Below, piece after piece: positions 33,651-46,632 of a stretch of DNA of 64,000 bases; positions within the stretch are counted from its first letter, which is position 1; the number at the start of each line of letters is the position of its first letter. Source of the DNA: Monocercomonoides exilis. Its lineage: Eukaryota; Preaxostyla; Oxymonadida; Polymastigidae. The notes below the pieces were generated by a model that saw nothing but the letters and a program-made list of their open reading frames with translations, was not told the origin of the DNA and ran no database searches. The translations under genes were made by a program, and so were the position numbers. The stretch is from NCBI GenBank assembly GCA_001643675.2, contig LSRY02000007.1, forward strand, positions 129,001 through 193,000, given 5' to 3'.

Positions 33651-34850
33651 GTGCATGGTAGCTGTAACCTTTCATTTTGTTTTAAGTTTTACAGATCCTT
33701 TAACTTATAAATATTAGTTACAATTTCTTCATTTCACAATTGAATTGCGCAATTTTTACAATTATTTAATGTTTTCCTAAATATTTAATTTTATTTTGAA
33801 TTATGAATTCACATTTTTTTTCATGAATGGAAAGTGTTTCTTTTGTTTGTGATTTTAGCTTTATTCTAATGTTTTTAAAATATTTTCAATGTTTTCAGTT
33901 TTTAAAAGTCAAAACTATTTTAACAATTACAATTATTAAAGATACAGAGATATAATCAACCATTTCACTTCATCTCTTAATATCTTTTGTGATTTTTAGA
34001 TATTGTCTTAATATTTGTTTTTATACAGTTATAAATAAATCTTTTTCAAAAGATTAAAACGTTATTTTGCATTCTCTTGTGTAATTTCTTTTTGCGCTTG
34101 CCTCCTCTGTTGAATTCATAAATCTGATTTTTATTCTACGCATTTTATAGTTTAACATATATGGTCTTATTTATTCTTTATTCATTTTTTTGAGTCTTGC
34201 TTTGCAATGAAGCTTTTGAAAAAAATATTTTTTTTGAACAGCCTTTTTATTTTTTTAAAAAAATAAGTCAAAACTTAAAATACAAAGTTATTTACAAGAG
34301 TCTTTGCACTTTTTCATAAAGATTTGAAAAAGAAGATGAGTGCAACTGAGATTGAGATTCTCACAAATTGAAGAATAACTTCGATCACTCGCGGGTATTT
34401 TGGCTATTTCTCTACAATAATGGACCTTTGTTCAAAAAAAAAAAAAAAAAAACTGCCATACTGAAGACTTGTGTTTGCTCGATATTCTGTGATAGCAATT
34501 CTTTTTGATAATGTTCTTTCATTAATCGAAAATTTGTTGATATTTCCTTCATCGAATTGTCATTCGACAAATCTTTTATCTTGAAACCATTTTCAAATAC
34601 TGCTGTTGTAATGATTGTATTTAAGACTATGTTGCATTTGGAAATAGAATTTCTCATTCATTATCTGAACTTATTAACAATTTCTATTTTGTTTGAGATG
34701 ATGTTTTTTGGAAAAAAAAAAGATCATTCCAATAGAAAATAGGTCTATTCCTTTTTTCAAAACTTGAATTCACTTTTCTCGACAATCAAATTTCAAAACT
34801 CAATGAATTCCACTCATAACAAAAAATTCAACATGAGAAATAATTAAATA
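33651..34850. other. AT-rich convergent spacer, left part
   Basis: About 1.2 kb downstream of the surface-protein gene, no gene seen. It contains a 19-nt poly-A at 34434-34452. A short minus-strand frame across it has no recognisable feature. Confidence 0.65.
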
Positions 34851-35861
34851 GGGCTATAATTTTATCTTGACCTTTTTTCTTTATCTTGACCTTTTTCTTT
34901 TTTGCAATGCTTTTAGCTTTGCACAAGTCTGCGATAAATAAAAAATAACCAGAAATGTTTGAAATGTTTCAATTTCCTTATTCTATATTTTTTTTTCAAT
35001 ATTTCTTGTTTTTCAAAAGGATCGAGGATAATAAAAACTTTATGTTTTGATCATTGACTTGCTGCTTTTCCAGCGAATACTTATTATCAGAAGTTCTGAG
35101 CTTTCAAATCATAATACAATGTTTCTTTTTTTGTATGATTTAGTTGTTTCAAACTTTCTCAACTTGTTTTTTTAACATTTTTTCTCATTTCATACATTTT
35201 TTCAAAAAACACGATTTAAAGGACATATAGGAATTTGTTTTGAAATCTATTGAAATGATAAATAAACATTATTAAAATAAAACGATTCTTGTGTGAAAAA
35301 ATGATTATTTGTTTGTATATGTTTGGTAATTAAAATAACAAAAAAATCATACATACTTGCTTTTTAGTTAATATTCTAGAAAAGTTCATTTTCATTTCAA
35401 AACTTAATACAAATAAACGATAATCAAGACTTTGAGTATTTTTTTCATTTAAATAAAATTTGACTCAAACACTTGTTTATTAAAAAAATCGTGTTTTAAG
35501 CAAAAACAGTGATATGAGAAAAAAAGGTCAAAAATAAAATTGAAAAAGTGAAAAACAAGTTAAAATATTAATATAGGAGTGTAGAATTATGATGTTGTGG
35601 CTTAAAACGTTCAGTATAAAATATTCGCTTCAAAGCCAGCAAGTCTTTGATCTGGGTCCTAAAATAATAAAATTTTTGAATATTTTTTTGAACATAAAAA
35701 TCTCAAAAAATTTTTGAACAGAATTCTGAAAAACAAAAATATCAAAAAGTCTATTTATTTTGTTTTTGTTTTTAGCCTTTTCACAAATCAACAAAGCAAA
35801 AATAAGTTTCAAATTAATAGGGTTGAGATAAAAAATTGAGGTCAAGATAAAATATGCACCC
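34851..35861. mobile_element. Non-autonomous TIR element with TA target duplication
   Basis: A 1,011-bp segment with ends GGGCTATAATTTTATCTTGACC (shown in two parts: GGGCTATA and ATTTTATCTTGACC) on the left and, as reverse complement on the right, GGGTGCAT and ATTTTATCTTGACC. TA lies directly outside each end (34849-34850, 35862-35863). A subterminal second copy of the TTTATCTTGACC motif follows the left end and a variant, TTTATCTCAACC, the right end, echoing the layout of the intact pogo-like element at 7522-9559. It has no transposase, only short AT-rich frames. Confidence 0.65.
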
Positions 35862-36077
35862 TAGAGATCTAATAGTTCGCATTCACATCCACAAAAAACA
35901 ATTCAATGAACAAGAAATTGCTTCATAACCCAATTGAAGTCGTAGCAAGCACGCCACAAACAGAAAACAACAATTGATGCATTTTTTTAGTAAAAAAAGA
36001 CCTCATTTCATTTTCAGAATAACGAAAAATCAAAACAATCTCCATCTTATTATTAACCAACAAACTCCTTCTCTTCT

Positions 36078-39000
36078 TCATTTGTTCATGCTTTCAATCA
36101 GTTTTCTTGCCTCTGCTGACACACTCAACTCCTCTTCCTCTGACATCATGTTGTATCCAATCGCATCTGACATCGTCACTATCACTGTGCCTGCAGGAAA
36201 GTGCTGGATAAACTCTCTCTTCAGCACATTCAGCTCCACACGCTCGCATCCTCTCTCTGACACGCAGCTCTTCACAACTGCCTCGAATGTGTTCCCTGAA
36301 ACCCCCTTTATGTCTGGCCTCTCCCCATTCACAATCTTCTGCCCAGCCACCACTGCCTCATATTCTCCAAACGGGATCTTCAGGGTCAGGCACTCCCACA
36401 ACATCATCCCAATCGAGAATGAAACGGACTCCTTTGTTGCTCCCATCTTCTTGTTCATCTGCAGCTCTGGTGCCTTCCACCTCAGGCACTCCTTCCTGTT
36501 GTCATCCTCATCCTCAAAGGCTGATGAAGGTGGTGGTGAACCTCGACCATTCCTGTTGGCAGATGAGAAGTCAGAGGAAGATGTGATGATCGTGGAGGCG
36601 GAGGAGATGGATGAGGAATCTGAATCATCTGAAGAGAAGTCGGAATGCTTGGCAATGCAGATGATCATGTGCTCCGAGAACAACACAATGTGAGGACTCA
36701 GATTGGCAAGAGATGACAGCTCGTCTTCTTCATTCTCAAGTGAGTGGAGTGCCCCATTCGCCACCCAGAACAACACCTGGGCAGCTGTGTGTTCTCTCTC
36801 CTGCAAAGTGCCTATCGCCATCTCCTTCTTCTCATTCCTTCCATGAAGCAGCATGAACAGCGAATCTCTCAGATCCACTATCAGCTTTTCAAACACTGAT
36901 GAACAGGCAATTGCATCCACCAGATTCGACATGGATGAGGTGGTTGGACACAAACTCTCTGATCGAACAAATGTTGAATCTGAATCAGTTGTTGAAGTGG
37001 ATGAAATGGAAGGTGATGGTGATCTCTTTCTCGTTTCCTCCTCAACTTCTTTCTCATCAACTTTCTCCAATGCCCATTCAGGAATCTTATCTGAATCCCT
37101 TCCCAAGATATATTCAGTTGATCCACTCTCAGACAGAAGATGCTCAGATGACTCCGAATGTCCCAAGCTTTTCTCATAAACTCTCTTCTTTATCCTCTCT
37201 TCATTCTTCTTTTCAGCCTCCCTCTCTGCTCTCCTCCACTGCTCTTCAGGAGACATCTCCATCGTAACCATCTCAAATGCCTTTGGGTCCTTCTTCACTG
37301 TGTCATTCACAATCTCTTCTAATTCTTCAGTTCTCCTCTTTTGCTTTTTCCATCGAACCGTGACAATTATGGACACAATCAGAACAATAAGGAATAAAAC
37401 AACGAATATAACTGCAATAACAAAGGCCCATGATTTTCCATCTTTTCCTCCTTCAACGATTCTTTCATCTCCTTTTGATTCTGAGATGCTCTTGTTCTTC
37501 AGAATGAATGCCTCAGTTGCGGATGGAGAATCAGCACTCCCAAACAGAACACACACCCTCACTTCTGCTTCACTTGTCACACCTTCAATTGTTTCCACAG
37601 GAACAGACCCATGCACCTCTTCTTCTGAAATGAAACCGCTTGAATCAAACAAATGCTTTTCAACCACTTCCTCATCTCCTTCTGCTGCAACTGTTTCGAA
37701 TGAGAGATTGCAAGGGAGGAGAAGTGATCCTCTGAACACAACATTCACCTTCTCCCCTGACTTTTCAGCTGACACACTCTCCACCTTCGGGATGAAAAAG
37801 GGAGATGCCCTTTCTCCTGCAATCCCTTCCAATGAACATCCTCCATCCAATATCCACAACGAGGAATTATCTTTCACTCCATCACCTCCCTTCAAACTCA
37901 CAACACTCAATTCTGACGAGCCTTCACACAGGATGTTCCTTCTTGCTGATGGATAATTCTGAATTGATGGATTGTTTCCCTCAAATTTTCCTTCAGATAT
38001 CTCAACACATCCACCTGATAACGAAAGCCCTCCTTTCTTCGAGTTGCTGATTGTGGTGTCTTTCATTGTCACATTGCTTGACGTCACATCCACAACAGAT
38101 CCATTCCAACCACATAATTGGTTAAGTTCTTTTTCATTTTCTTCTTCATCTTCTCCAAAAGCATTTTTCTTCTGATGGCTGACTGGATCATCTGTTGTTT
38201 TGCCATCAAACAGACACGACACAACAGACACATCTGAACTGTCTGAAACAGACAACTGGCTTCCTTTCTCAGCTGAAAGCAGACAAAAAGAAAATGAACA
38301 ATTAATCAGATTCACATTTGATTTGTCACTCTCAATCCTCACAACACTCCTGTTGTTATTGCTGTTCTCATTTGATGAAATATTCTCAAAAACTGCTGCA
38401 GATATTCTGAGACTTTCCTTATCTTCATCATTTCTTCTTCCATTTCCATTCATGTTCAGCTCTTCCTTGTTCGTTGAGATCAGACAGCCATTGTTCAATG
38501 AGATGTTGGAACAGTTCATTTTTTCAATCGAGACGCTCGAACTCGATCCTATTGCAACAACATCAGCTGTTGATGTGAGAGACTCCAGAGTCATTTGGGA
38601 AAGCACAATTTCTGATTCATCAGAAAATAAAAGCAAGGATTTTGCAAAAGACAGCCAGCTGAATGATGTCTCACTCATCTTCAGAACTCCTCCCCAAACA
38701 GCCATCACATGTGAATCCAGCTCCAACAAGGCATCGCCTGCTGTGAATGTGCACTGAGACACTTCCAACGATCCATATGATTCAGCGAATACAGCTGAGT
38801 GTGCTGCCTCAAACGAAGAAGCAAATGATATCAGGCAGTTGCGAACTGTGCAATCCTCCTCAAACAGAACCACACTCTGGGCATCTCCTGTGTGTGGAAT
38901 GGTTGTGCTCAGCTGGACTGTTGCCTGCTGCTTTGTCGAAGGCAGGATGGACAGCCCATGCACAGTTGTCTCTGAGAGGAAGGTGGATGAGGTGTTGATG

Positions 39001-42000
39001 AAAATGATGTTGAGCAGTCCTGGCTGGATGTGGTGAACAGCAGATGAGATGCTCTGGCAGGGGTTTGTTGGCAATCCACACTGGCGAGTGTCTGCCGAAT
39101 CGAGACACACAAAGATCTGGGGTGCATACAAGAAGGTGATCAAGGGGATCAAGTCCACATCCTGCTCATCAGCATCACTCGCACAGATGGACTTGTTTGA
39201 CTGGAGCGACTCCTGGGAGAAGTCGAGGGCAAAGAGTGTTTCGTTGATCTGCTGCTCGATCGACTGGCAGTTGATGAATATATCCTTCCCCACCAGTGCA
39301 TCATTCATTGTGAATCGGATCTCTGAAATCTTCAGCGGGAGAAACAGTGAGCCATCTGGTGCTGGTGCTGGTGATGAGGGATCCACACAATCAAACATCA
39401 TTCCGCCTCCTCTCCCAACCACAGTCGAGCACCTGCACAGTGTGAATGAGCATTGCCTCACCTCCACCGATGACTCCTCGCTCTTCACACACATCATCAG
39501 TGCTCCTCCCCTTTCACTCGCCTCGCTCACACACCGGCTGAATGTGCACTTCTCAACAACACTCTCCACAACATCGAACACTCCGAGGCAAAGAATGGTT
39601 GCACTGTCACCAGAGCACGTGGTGTTGGCAAATGAGGATGACTGGATTTGGAGGGAGCAACAAAACTTGTCTGACACTTCATTGTGAGCAGATGAATTCA
39701 CAGGCAGATGAGATGGTGTTCTTTCGAATGACACAAGAGAGCACAAAGATGTCGAGACATTCGAGACTGTCATGTTGGAAAGGGTGATTGACTGAGAAGG
39801 AAGTGAAACAAGGAGAAATGGGTGAGTGGATGAGAACGAGTACAATGTGCAATTGTCAATCAACAAGCTTCCCTCTGAAACACTCAACAAAGTGAATGAG
39901 ACAGGCTCACTTGAACTTTGAGGGGTGAAAGAGCAGTGCTTCATTTGGAGAAGCGATGAGGAAGTTGAGGATCTGATGAATGTTCTGTGATGGGCAAATG
40001 CTGTTGGGATGTGGAAGGAGAGAACCTCAAATGAAAGATGGATGGTCGAATGGATCATCCATTCTTCACTTCCAACGGGATAATCACTCACGCCAATCCC
40101 TGACTCATTGTCTTTCCCAATGATTTCCATTGAGATTTGTTCTGATTCAACAGAAGGCGAAAGGGAAAGGGAAGAGGTGAGTGAAGAAATGTGAGACACT
40201 GAGATGGACAGGTTATCTTCTTCATCTTCAGAAGCACTTCCAGGGAGTGTGGTGAATTTGAGGGAGATGAGATGGGAGATTGATCTGCATGGAGCAACGG
40301 CATATCCACATCCACTGAAGTCTCCTCCTTCCTCCCCATCGACAAACCCACTCCCACTGAAGTTGCACCACAGATACACCACAAGCGGAATCACAAACCC
40401 AATCCCTGTGCTGCCTCTCTCCCACCCACACAGCTCCTCCATCGATGACTTCTCCTTCTCGCTCATCTCCCAGCAGAAATGTGTTGAATCCACAACCTCA
40501 TCCAGAGAGCTCCCATTCACAAACACATTCTTCCCTTTCCAGGCACAGCACCCCACAAACTTCATATCCCGAAGAGCAAACTGAATTGCTTCATCCTCCA
40601 ATGATAGAAATATACCCCCACCAAGTCCTCTTCCACCTGCTTCTCTTTCAGTTTCAGTTTCTGTTTCTGTGTCATCTTCAGGAACTCTACAACCACTCAT
40701 TTCTGTATTGTTGCACTTCAACTCACAAACCTTTGCCAGCTCAATCAGCATTCCTCCTCCCTTGAGGTTGTTTCCCTGGACACACGATGAATTCACTGTG
40801 CAATTATCAACTGTTATCCAACTGGCTCCTTCATCCATCCCAGTCACACTCAGCCATCCTCCATCACCACCCGAGTGCTTGATCCAAAGGATCTCAGATT
40901 TCTTGATTGTGATGTTTTCTCCATTGGTTATTGAGATTGGAGAAGAAATCGAAAACTCAACTTCTGAATTCATTGAGAATTCATTGAGCGTCAGATCCCC
41001 CCTTTCCACCAATATAACAGAAATGGTAATTCCCTCAGAATCTTGTTCTTCAGTAAAGGAGATGGAACAGATAGAAAGGCTGAGTGCAGATGAAGATTGA
41101 AGAAACGCCTTTCTGCTCTGCTGGAATGCTCTTGGAAGAACAAAGCTGAGCCCTGAAATGGACAGACTGTTGCTGCACTGAATCAAGCCATCTTGTGTTA
41201 CTTCTCCATTGTCACTCACATTCACAGTTATTTCACTTTCTTTTGAAGAGGAAGAAGATGATGAGAGAAGAAGAGGGAACAAAGCCACCGAGATTTGTGT
41301 GTTGATTGAGGAAGTTGATGCAACTTCAATCTCATTGATTGTTTGTGAAACCCTCTTGTTGGCACAGTAATCAATCGATCTGCAACAGAACAAAGGAAAT
41401 CCACATTTTGTGTGATCCACTCCTTCTCTTCCATCAACCATCACTGGACTTGGCATGGAGCACAAATACACATGCAGAGGAATGATGGGATCATCCTCTC
41501 CATTTTCACATCCACTCAGCCTTGCTCCATCTGATGGGAGAATTGAATGATCAAAGAACCCGAATGAAGATGTGTTGATCAACAATTCCAACTGAACTCC
41601 ATTCCTACACCAGACAAACACATCTTTCCCATCTCTTGCAATGTTCTCCTTCTCACTCGAAAACTGCACTCCTTGTTCAATACTCAACAAACACTCTGCA
41701 TCTCCCACTTGAACAAACACTCCTCCTCCCAAACCATCCTCTTCTCCTTCTTCCCTCTTTCCTGCACAGCACCCTTCAAACTTCGATGATCCATTCACAA
41801 CCATTTCATCATTGCCTCTCAGACACACATGCATTCCTCCCCCTTTTGCTCTGCTTCCCTTTGCCCAACATCCATTCAATGTGCAGTTGTCAATTATCAG
41901 TTGTTTCTTTTCTGACTCATGGGCATTTGTCTCATCCTCAACACAAACACAAACACAAGCTCCATTTCCATTCTCTTTTGTGATTCCCTCAAAAACACAT

Positions 42001-45000
42001 TCAACACAATTCGCAACAAAACTGCTCCCCTTCCCTTCAATCAACGAATGCGATGAAAACACCATTGCTCCTTTTGTCTCAAACATTTCCATCTTCAACT
42101 CCCCTCCAACCACACTCACAAAGCAGAATCCAATCACACTCCCTGACTCAAAAGATGAATTCATTGATGAGCAGTTTGAGAGAGTGAGAGAGGAAGTGGA
42201 AGCGGGGAGTGTGATGAAAGAGTGGGCATCTGAGAGAGAAGAAGGAAGAGAGAAGCAGATGTTGTACATTGAACACTCTGTAAAAACACTCACCAGCCAT
42301 TTATTGGAGAGATCTGCTTGTGGTTCATGCACATCAACAACCATCCCCTTTTGCTCACATGAGATGTTCCAAACTTGTCCATCCATCATCATCTCCTCAT
42401 CCAGCTCATATCCCTCTCCAACAACAATCTGCCTTTGTGATGAGCCAAATCTGAGCTGAGCAGCATGCATTATCGTCTGACATGGGAAGAAGCTGAATCC
42501 ACAAAAACAAGAATCAAAAACCCAGTTTCCTTCAGTTCCTCCAACATGTGCTGGTGGTTGGAATGACTCCAAAAACACATTCAAAGGAAACATTTCCATC
42601 TCACTCAGACTTCTATCAAAACCCATCAACTCTTCAAATCCCAGCCCATTCAGTGAAACACTAATCTTCTCCAAATTGATTGTCTCGCCATTCATGTTGC
42701 TCCCATTCACAAAGATATCTCTCCCTCCCTCTCTTGCCTCACAATCCACAAAACTCACTGATGAAATCACAAAGTCTGATGCTCCATCCCCCAGCCAAAG
42801 ATACAATCCTCCTCCGCACTTGCTGCATGAACATGAATCGAGTGTGGTTGGAAACGAGGAGGATCCCATTCTGAAGGTGCTTGTGGATGATGTCATGTCA
42901 ATCCTGATCCCTCCTCCATTCCCATTCGGACACTCACAGTTCTCGATTGTGGTGTTCCACAGACAAAATGACTCTCCCTCACTGATTGTCTTTGACAACA
43001 CTGCTCCATCCCCTTCTGTTTTTGTCACATGTGAAAAGTTGGAATTGGCAACAAAACATTCATCGCTGTTTGGAAGCGAAGAAGATGAAGACAGCAACAA
43101 CAATGAAGCAGAAGAGGTCTTTTGAAAGAGACTGGCCTTGGACAAGATGTTCTTGACAATGCAATCAGTCATTCGAAAGTTGGCAAAATTCACCTCAAAC
43201 AAACTGTTCAAATATTCTTTTGAGGGAAGGCCTTCCTGATTCAATGGGGTGCTGATGACAAGCCCTTGGAGTAATAATTGAGAATTTGAGGAGCTTAATC
43301 TGAACAACCTTGAACTTTCATGTGAGTCAAACACAATGCTCAAAGATGACAGTTTGCATATCCCATCATCAACACTCAGAAACATTTGATCTGCTCCAAC
43401 CTGGACTGGATTCAGTTGAGTCAGATCCTTTCCTCTCCCTTGAATAGAAATTCTCTTCCCAAACACAACGAATCCATTTGATTCATCCATTTCATAAGTT
43501 CCCTCGATCAGCATGATTCTGCATCTGCTCTTTGTTAATGTGTCTTCCAATGAAAATTTCAATGAGCTGCAGCCATCCTCAACAGTTAATCCACAGAGCG
43601 CATTGTTGTTTCCTCCATCTGGAATGACATATCTCACAAGAAATCCATTTGGCAGCCAATCATTCTTTGTGTCTAATGAGGAACTTACACATCTGCTCTC
43701 TCCATCTGTCAAGGAATAACATTCAACAAACGGATTTTCTTTAATCTTTTCATCAAGATCGTTCAAATAAACATCTGATGCCTGTGAAGCGGAATTATTG
43801 AAAAAGAAGCAATAGAAACAAAACTTTGAATTCATTTCAAGTGGGCTGACATTAATCCAAATTCCTCCTCCATTTGAATTCTTTGCAGAGCAATTCTGAA
43901 AAATACATTCACTCATTTTGAAAAATTTTGGAGCATTGTTTTCATAATATAATCCACCTCCTCTTGAACTATCAACTGTTTCATTTGCACATGTGACATT
44001 GAATAAAAGAATTGGCGATCCATTTTCGAGAAAATTCAAATTACAGTCTGTTGATGTGGAAGTACTTCCATAATTAAAGAAAAATGCTCCGCCAGACCAC
44101 GATGCGTAACCATTTTTTGCAATTGAATGAACAACATCATAACAATGTGAGACGCTAATGAAAACACATCCTCCATGAGAACCCGTATTATTAATGTTTC
44201 TTTTTCCAACACAATGATCGAATGTGCAGTTCCCTATCCTTGTGCTCAAAGATTCAAAAACACAAATTCCTCCTCCCCATCTGCTGCAGGAACAGTTCTT
44301 TATTCAAAAAATAAAAAGAAAAGAGAAAAAACAAACAAAAAATATAAAAATTTAGTAACTTCAATCATTTTTTGATTGAAAACAAAAAACGTATCAAACC
44401 ATGAATATACAGCTCTCCACACTCAGTGTAGATGAAGGACCATTGAATAAGATGGCTCCTCCACAAGTGTGAAATCCCTCATCTATTGCCGAATAATCAG
44501 TGACATGCTGATTGACAAATTCGGTGTATTCAAAGCTCCAATCCTCTTTGAGTTCCACTCTCGAGCCATTGTTCATTGTTCTGGCGCAATGCATCACACT
44601 TGTGTTGAAAACATGCAATGCATGATTTCGGTCTCCTATTCCTCCATAAAACACATTTTCAACACCACGCAATTCACATCCAGAAATGATGAATGCTCCA
44701 TTTCCTTTCTGAAGCTCTGATGTCCCTGAACAAAATGGATTCTTCTTTTGAGTGGAAGAAATGTTTGAGAAGACACATTTGGCAATGTTCAAAGAAGATG
44801 AATGTGAGGATTCAATAATCGGAGCCTTTTCAAATACAAGATCATTAAATGCTGAAGATGACAATGAGATTGCTTCAAAATCATTCCCAATCCATTTCTT
44901 GTTGGATAAATGCTCAGACACCAATAATTGGGGAATTTGGTGGCTTTGACTTTTTGTGTTCAATGATATGTTGTTGAACAGTGCTCTTCCATGCACAATT

Positions 45001-45386
45001 CTGAACAGACCACTTGCTTTCTCATCGTTGCACAATATCATGCACCCAAGAACAATCACGTTGGATACAGTTCCATCAACAACATTTATTTCTCCTCTTG
45101 TTTGAAGCTGCAACTTTGAGAATGAAATGGATGTGTTCATCAATGAAAACGAAGTTTTCAAACAAGAAAACTCCAATATTCTATCATCTTGAAAATAAGT
45201 GGATCGATCTTCACTGTTGTTGTTTTGTGAAATATTCGATTTTGGACTGGATAATGAATATTCATCGTTTTTGGAGAATCCGAAAAAAGATGATTCTCCA
45301 TTTTCACATCCCAAAGAATTGTCTTCAAAAGCATTGACATTCAAGTGAAAACTCAGAATTGCTACAAGACGAATGATTGACAACAT
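36078..45386 (-). CDS. Giant type-I surface protein with cytoplasmic pseudokinase
   Basis: Likely a surface receptor. Exon 1 is 44400-45386 and exon 2 is 36078-44297; the 102-nt intron (GTTTGA...AAAG) is phase 0 and rejoins a repeat (CIFM then NCSCSRWGGGIC). The total is about 3,068 aa. I chose ATG 45386 because it opens a signal peptide (MLSIIRLVAILSFHLNVNAF). The ectodomain has several modules of Cys/Gly beta-helix units, with junctions G-K/R-D/N-I/V-F-V, then CGFSFFPCQTI, CGFPLFCCRSI, CGYAVAPCRSI and CGLPTNPCQSI. A membrane-proximal domain (FFIPKVESV, LLPCN) matches that of the neighbour. The membrane helix is AFVIAVIFVVLFLIVLIVSI (near 37420). The tail ends in a kinase-like domain: LSPHIVLF, KAPELQM, SFSIGMMLWECLTLKIPF and NGERPDIKG. 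The HRD and DFG positions are lost, so it is probably catalytically dead. Confidence 0.87.
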
Positions 45387-46632
45387 GCAGGAATGAATTT
45401 TAATTTTTCCTGCACTTTGAAATTTTGTAAATATGGGTGACAATGATCATGAAGAAATTGAAAATGGCCAATTGCTAGGATTGGAAATGTATTCCAACAA
45501 CAAACTTTCAACTGAAAAAAAAAGCAAATTGTGGACTTTGAAATAATCATGGGAAAGAAATAATTTGAATTATTTAACAAACATATTACAACTGTTTTTC
45601 CAACCACTTTTTCTGTTTTGAAATCTAATCCTTTCACAAAAATTGAAAAAATCATGCTTTATTCAGAAGTGGATAGCACAATAAGCTTTTCGCCATTTTT
45701 TGAATCTGATATTTTGGTTTGGAATTCAAATTATTCTTCCAACTGAAAAAAGAGAAAGATAATTTTACTTTTTGCGGATGAAGTGCAAATAACATTTGTG
45801 TTATCAACAAAGAAAAACGAGTTCAGAAAAAATGAAGTGATATAATAAAGCTCGCTGAGAATGAAGAATATTTCAAAAAGAAAAATTTTAACTTTTAACT
45901 TTAAAATAATTTGAAACATTTTGAGCAATAACTATAAACCAGAAAACGCAAAATATAAAATCAATCAAAAATAAAAAGCCTATAATATATGAATTTTATA
46001 ATATTTAACAAAAATTGTACTGTATATCTAATGTTGTATAAAATATGCACACAAGCAATTGTCTTAAAATCAAAGAGAAGTACTCATCAAATCAGCACAA
46101 AGAAGACTCATTGAAAATACATATATGATTAATTGTATAACAGAACGTGTTGAATGACCAGATAATTGCAACACAGGCACAATACAATATTTGCTTCAAG
46201 ACTGATTTGTGGAAAATGAAGGGAAAAAAATTAGAAATTGATGTTTTTGATAATAACACAACAAAGAAATAAAAAATAAAATAAAATAAAAAGAAAGAGT
46301 GTAAAAAAAAAATACAGAAATAGTTTCACATAATATCAAGATTTAAATAAATTGCACTTCTTTTTTGTTAGAAAAGAATAAAGAAAAACAAAAAACGTTC
46401 AACTTTAAGAAAATAATTGAATATTAAAACAACGTTAAAAAGCTAATTGATTATTTGAAATTATTCTTTTATTGAAAAACCCTTCTTTTCCGATGCTTCA
46501 ATCAGAACAATTCTTCAAACCAATTATTATTCACACACACACACACACATGCACATGCACATGCACATGCACACAAGCAAATAAACAAACAAACAGAGGC
46601 GGAATTAAATAAAGAATATAATGGATAAAAAC
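45387..46632. other. AT-rich spacer
   Basis: About 1.2 kb with no gene seen, between the start of the pseudokinase receptor gene and the 3' end of the zinc-knuckle gene (both minus strand). It holds the simple repeat at 46532-46574 and presumably the receptor promoter near 45390-45600. Confidence 0.7.
46532..46574. repeat. (CA)n then (ATGCAC)n repeat
   Basis: Nine CA units pass directly into about four ATGCAC hexamers, followed by AAAC-rich sequence; just downstream of the zinc-knuckle gene's stop. Confidence 0.95.
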
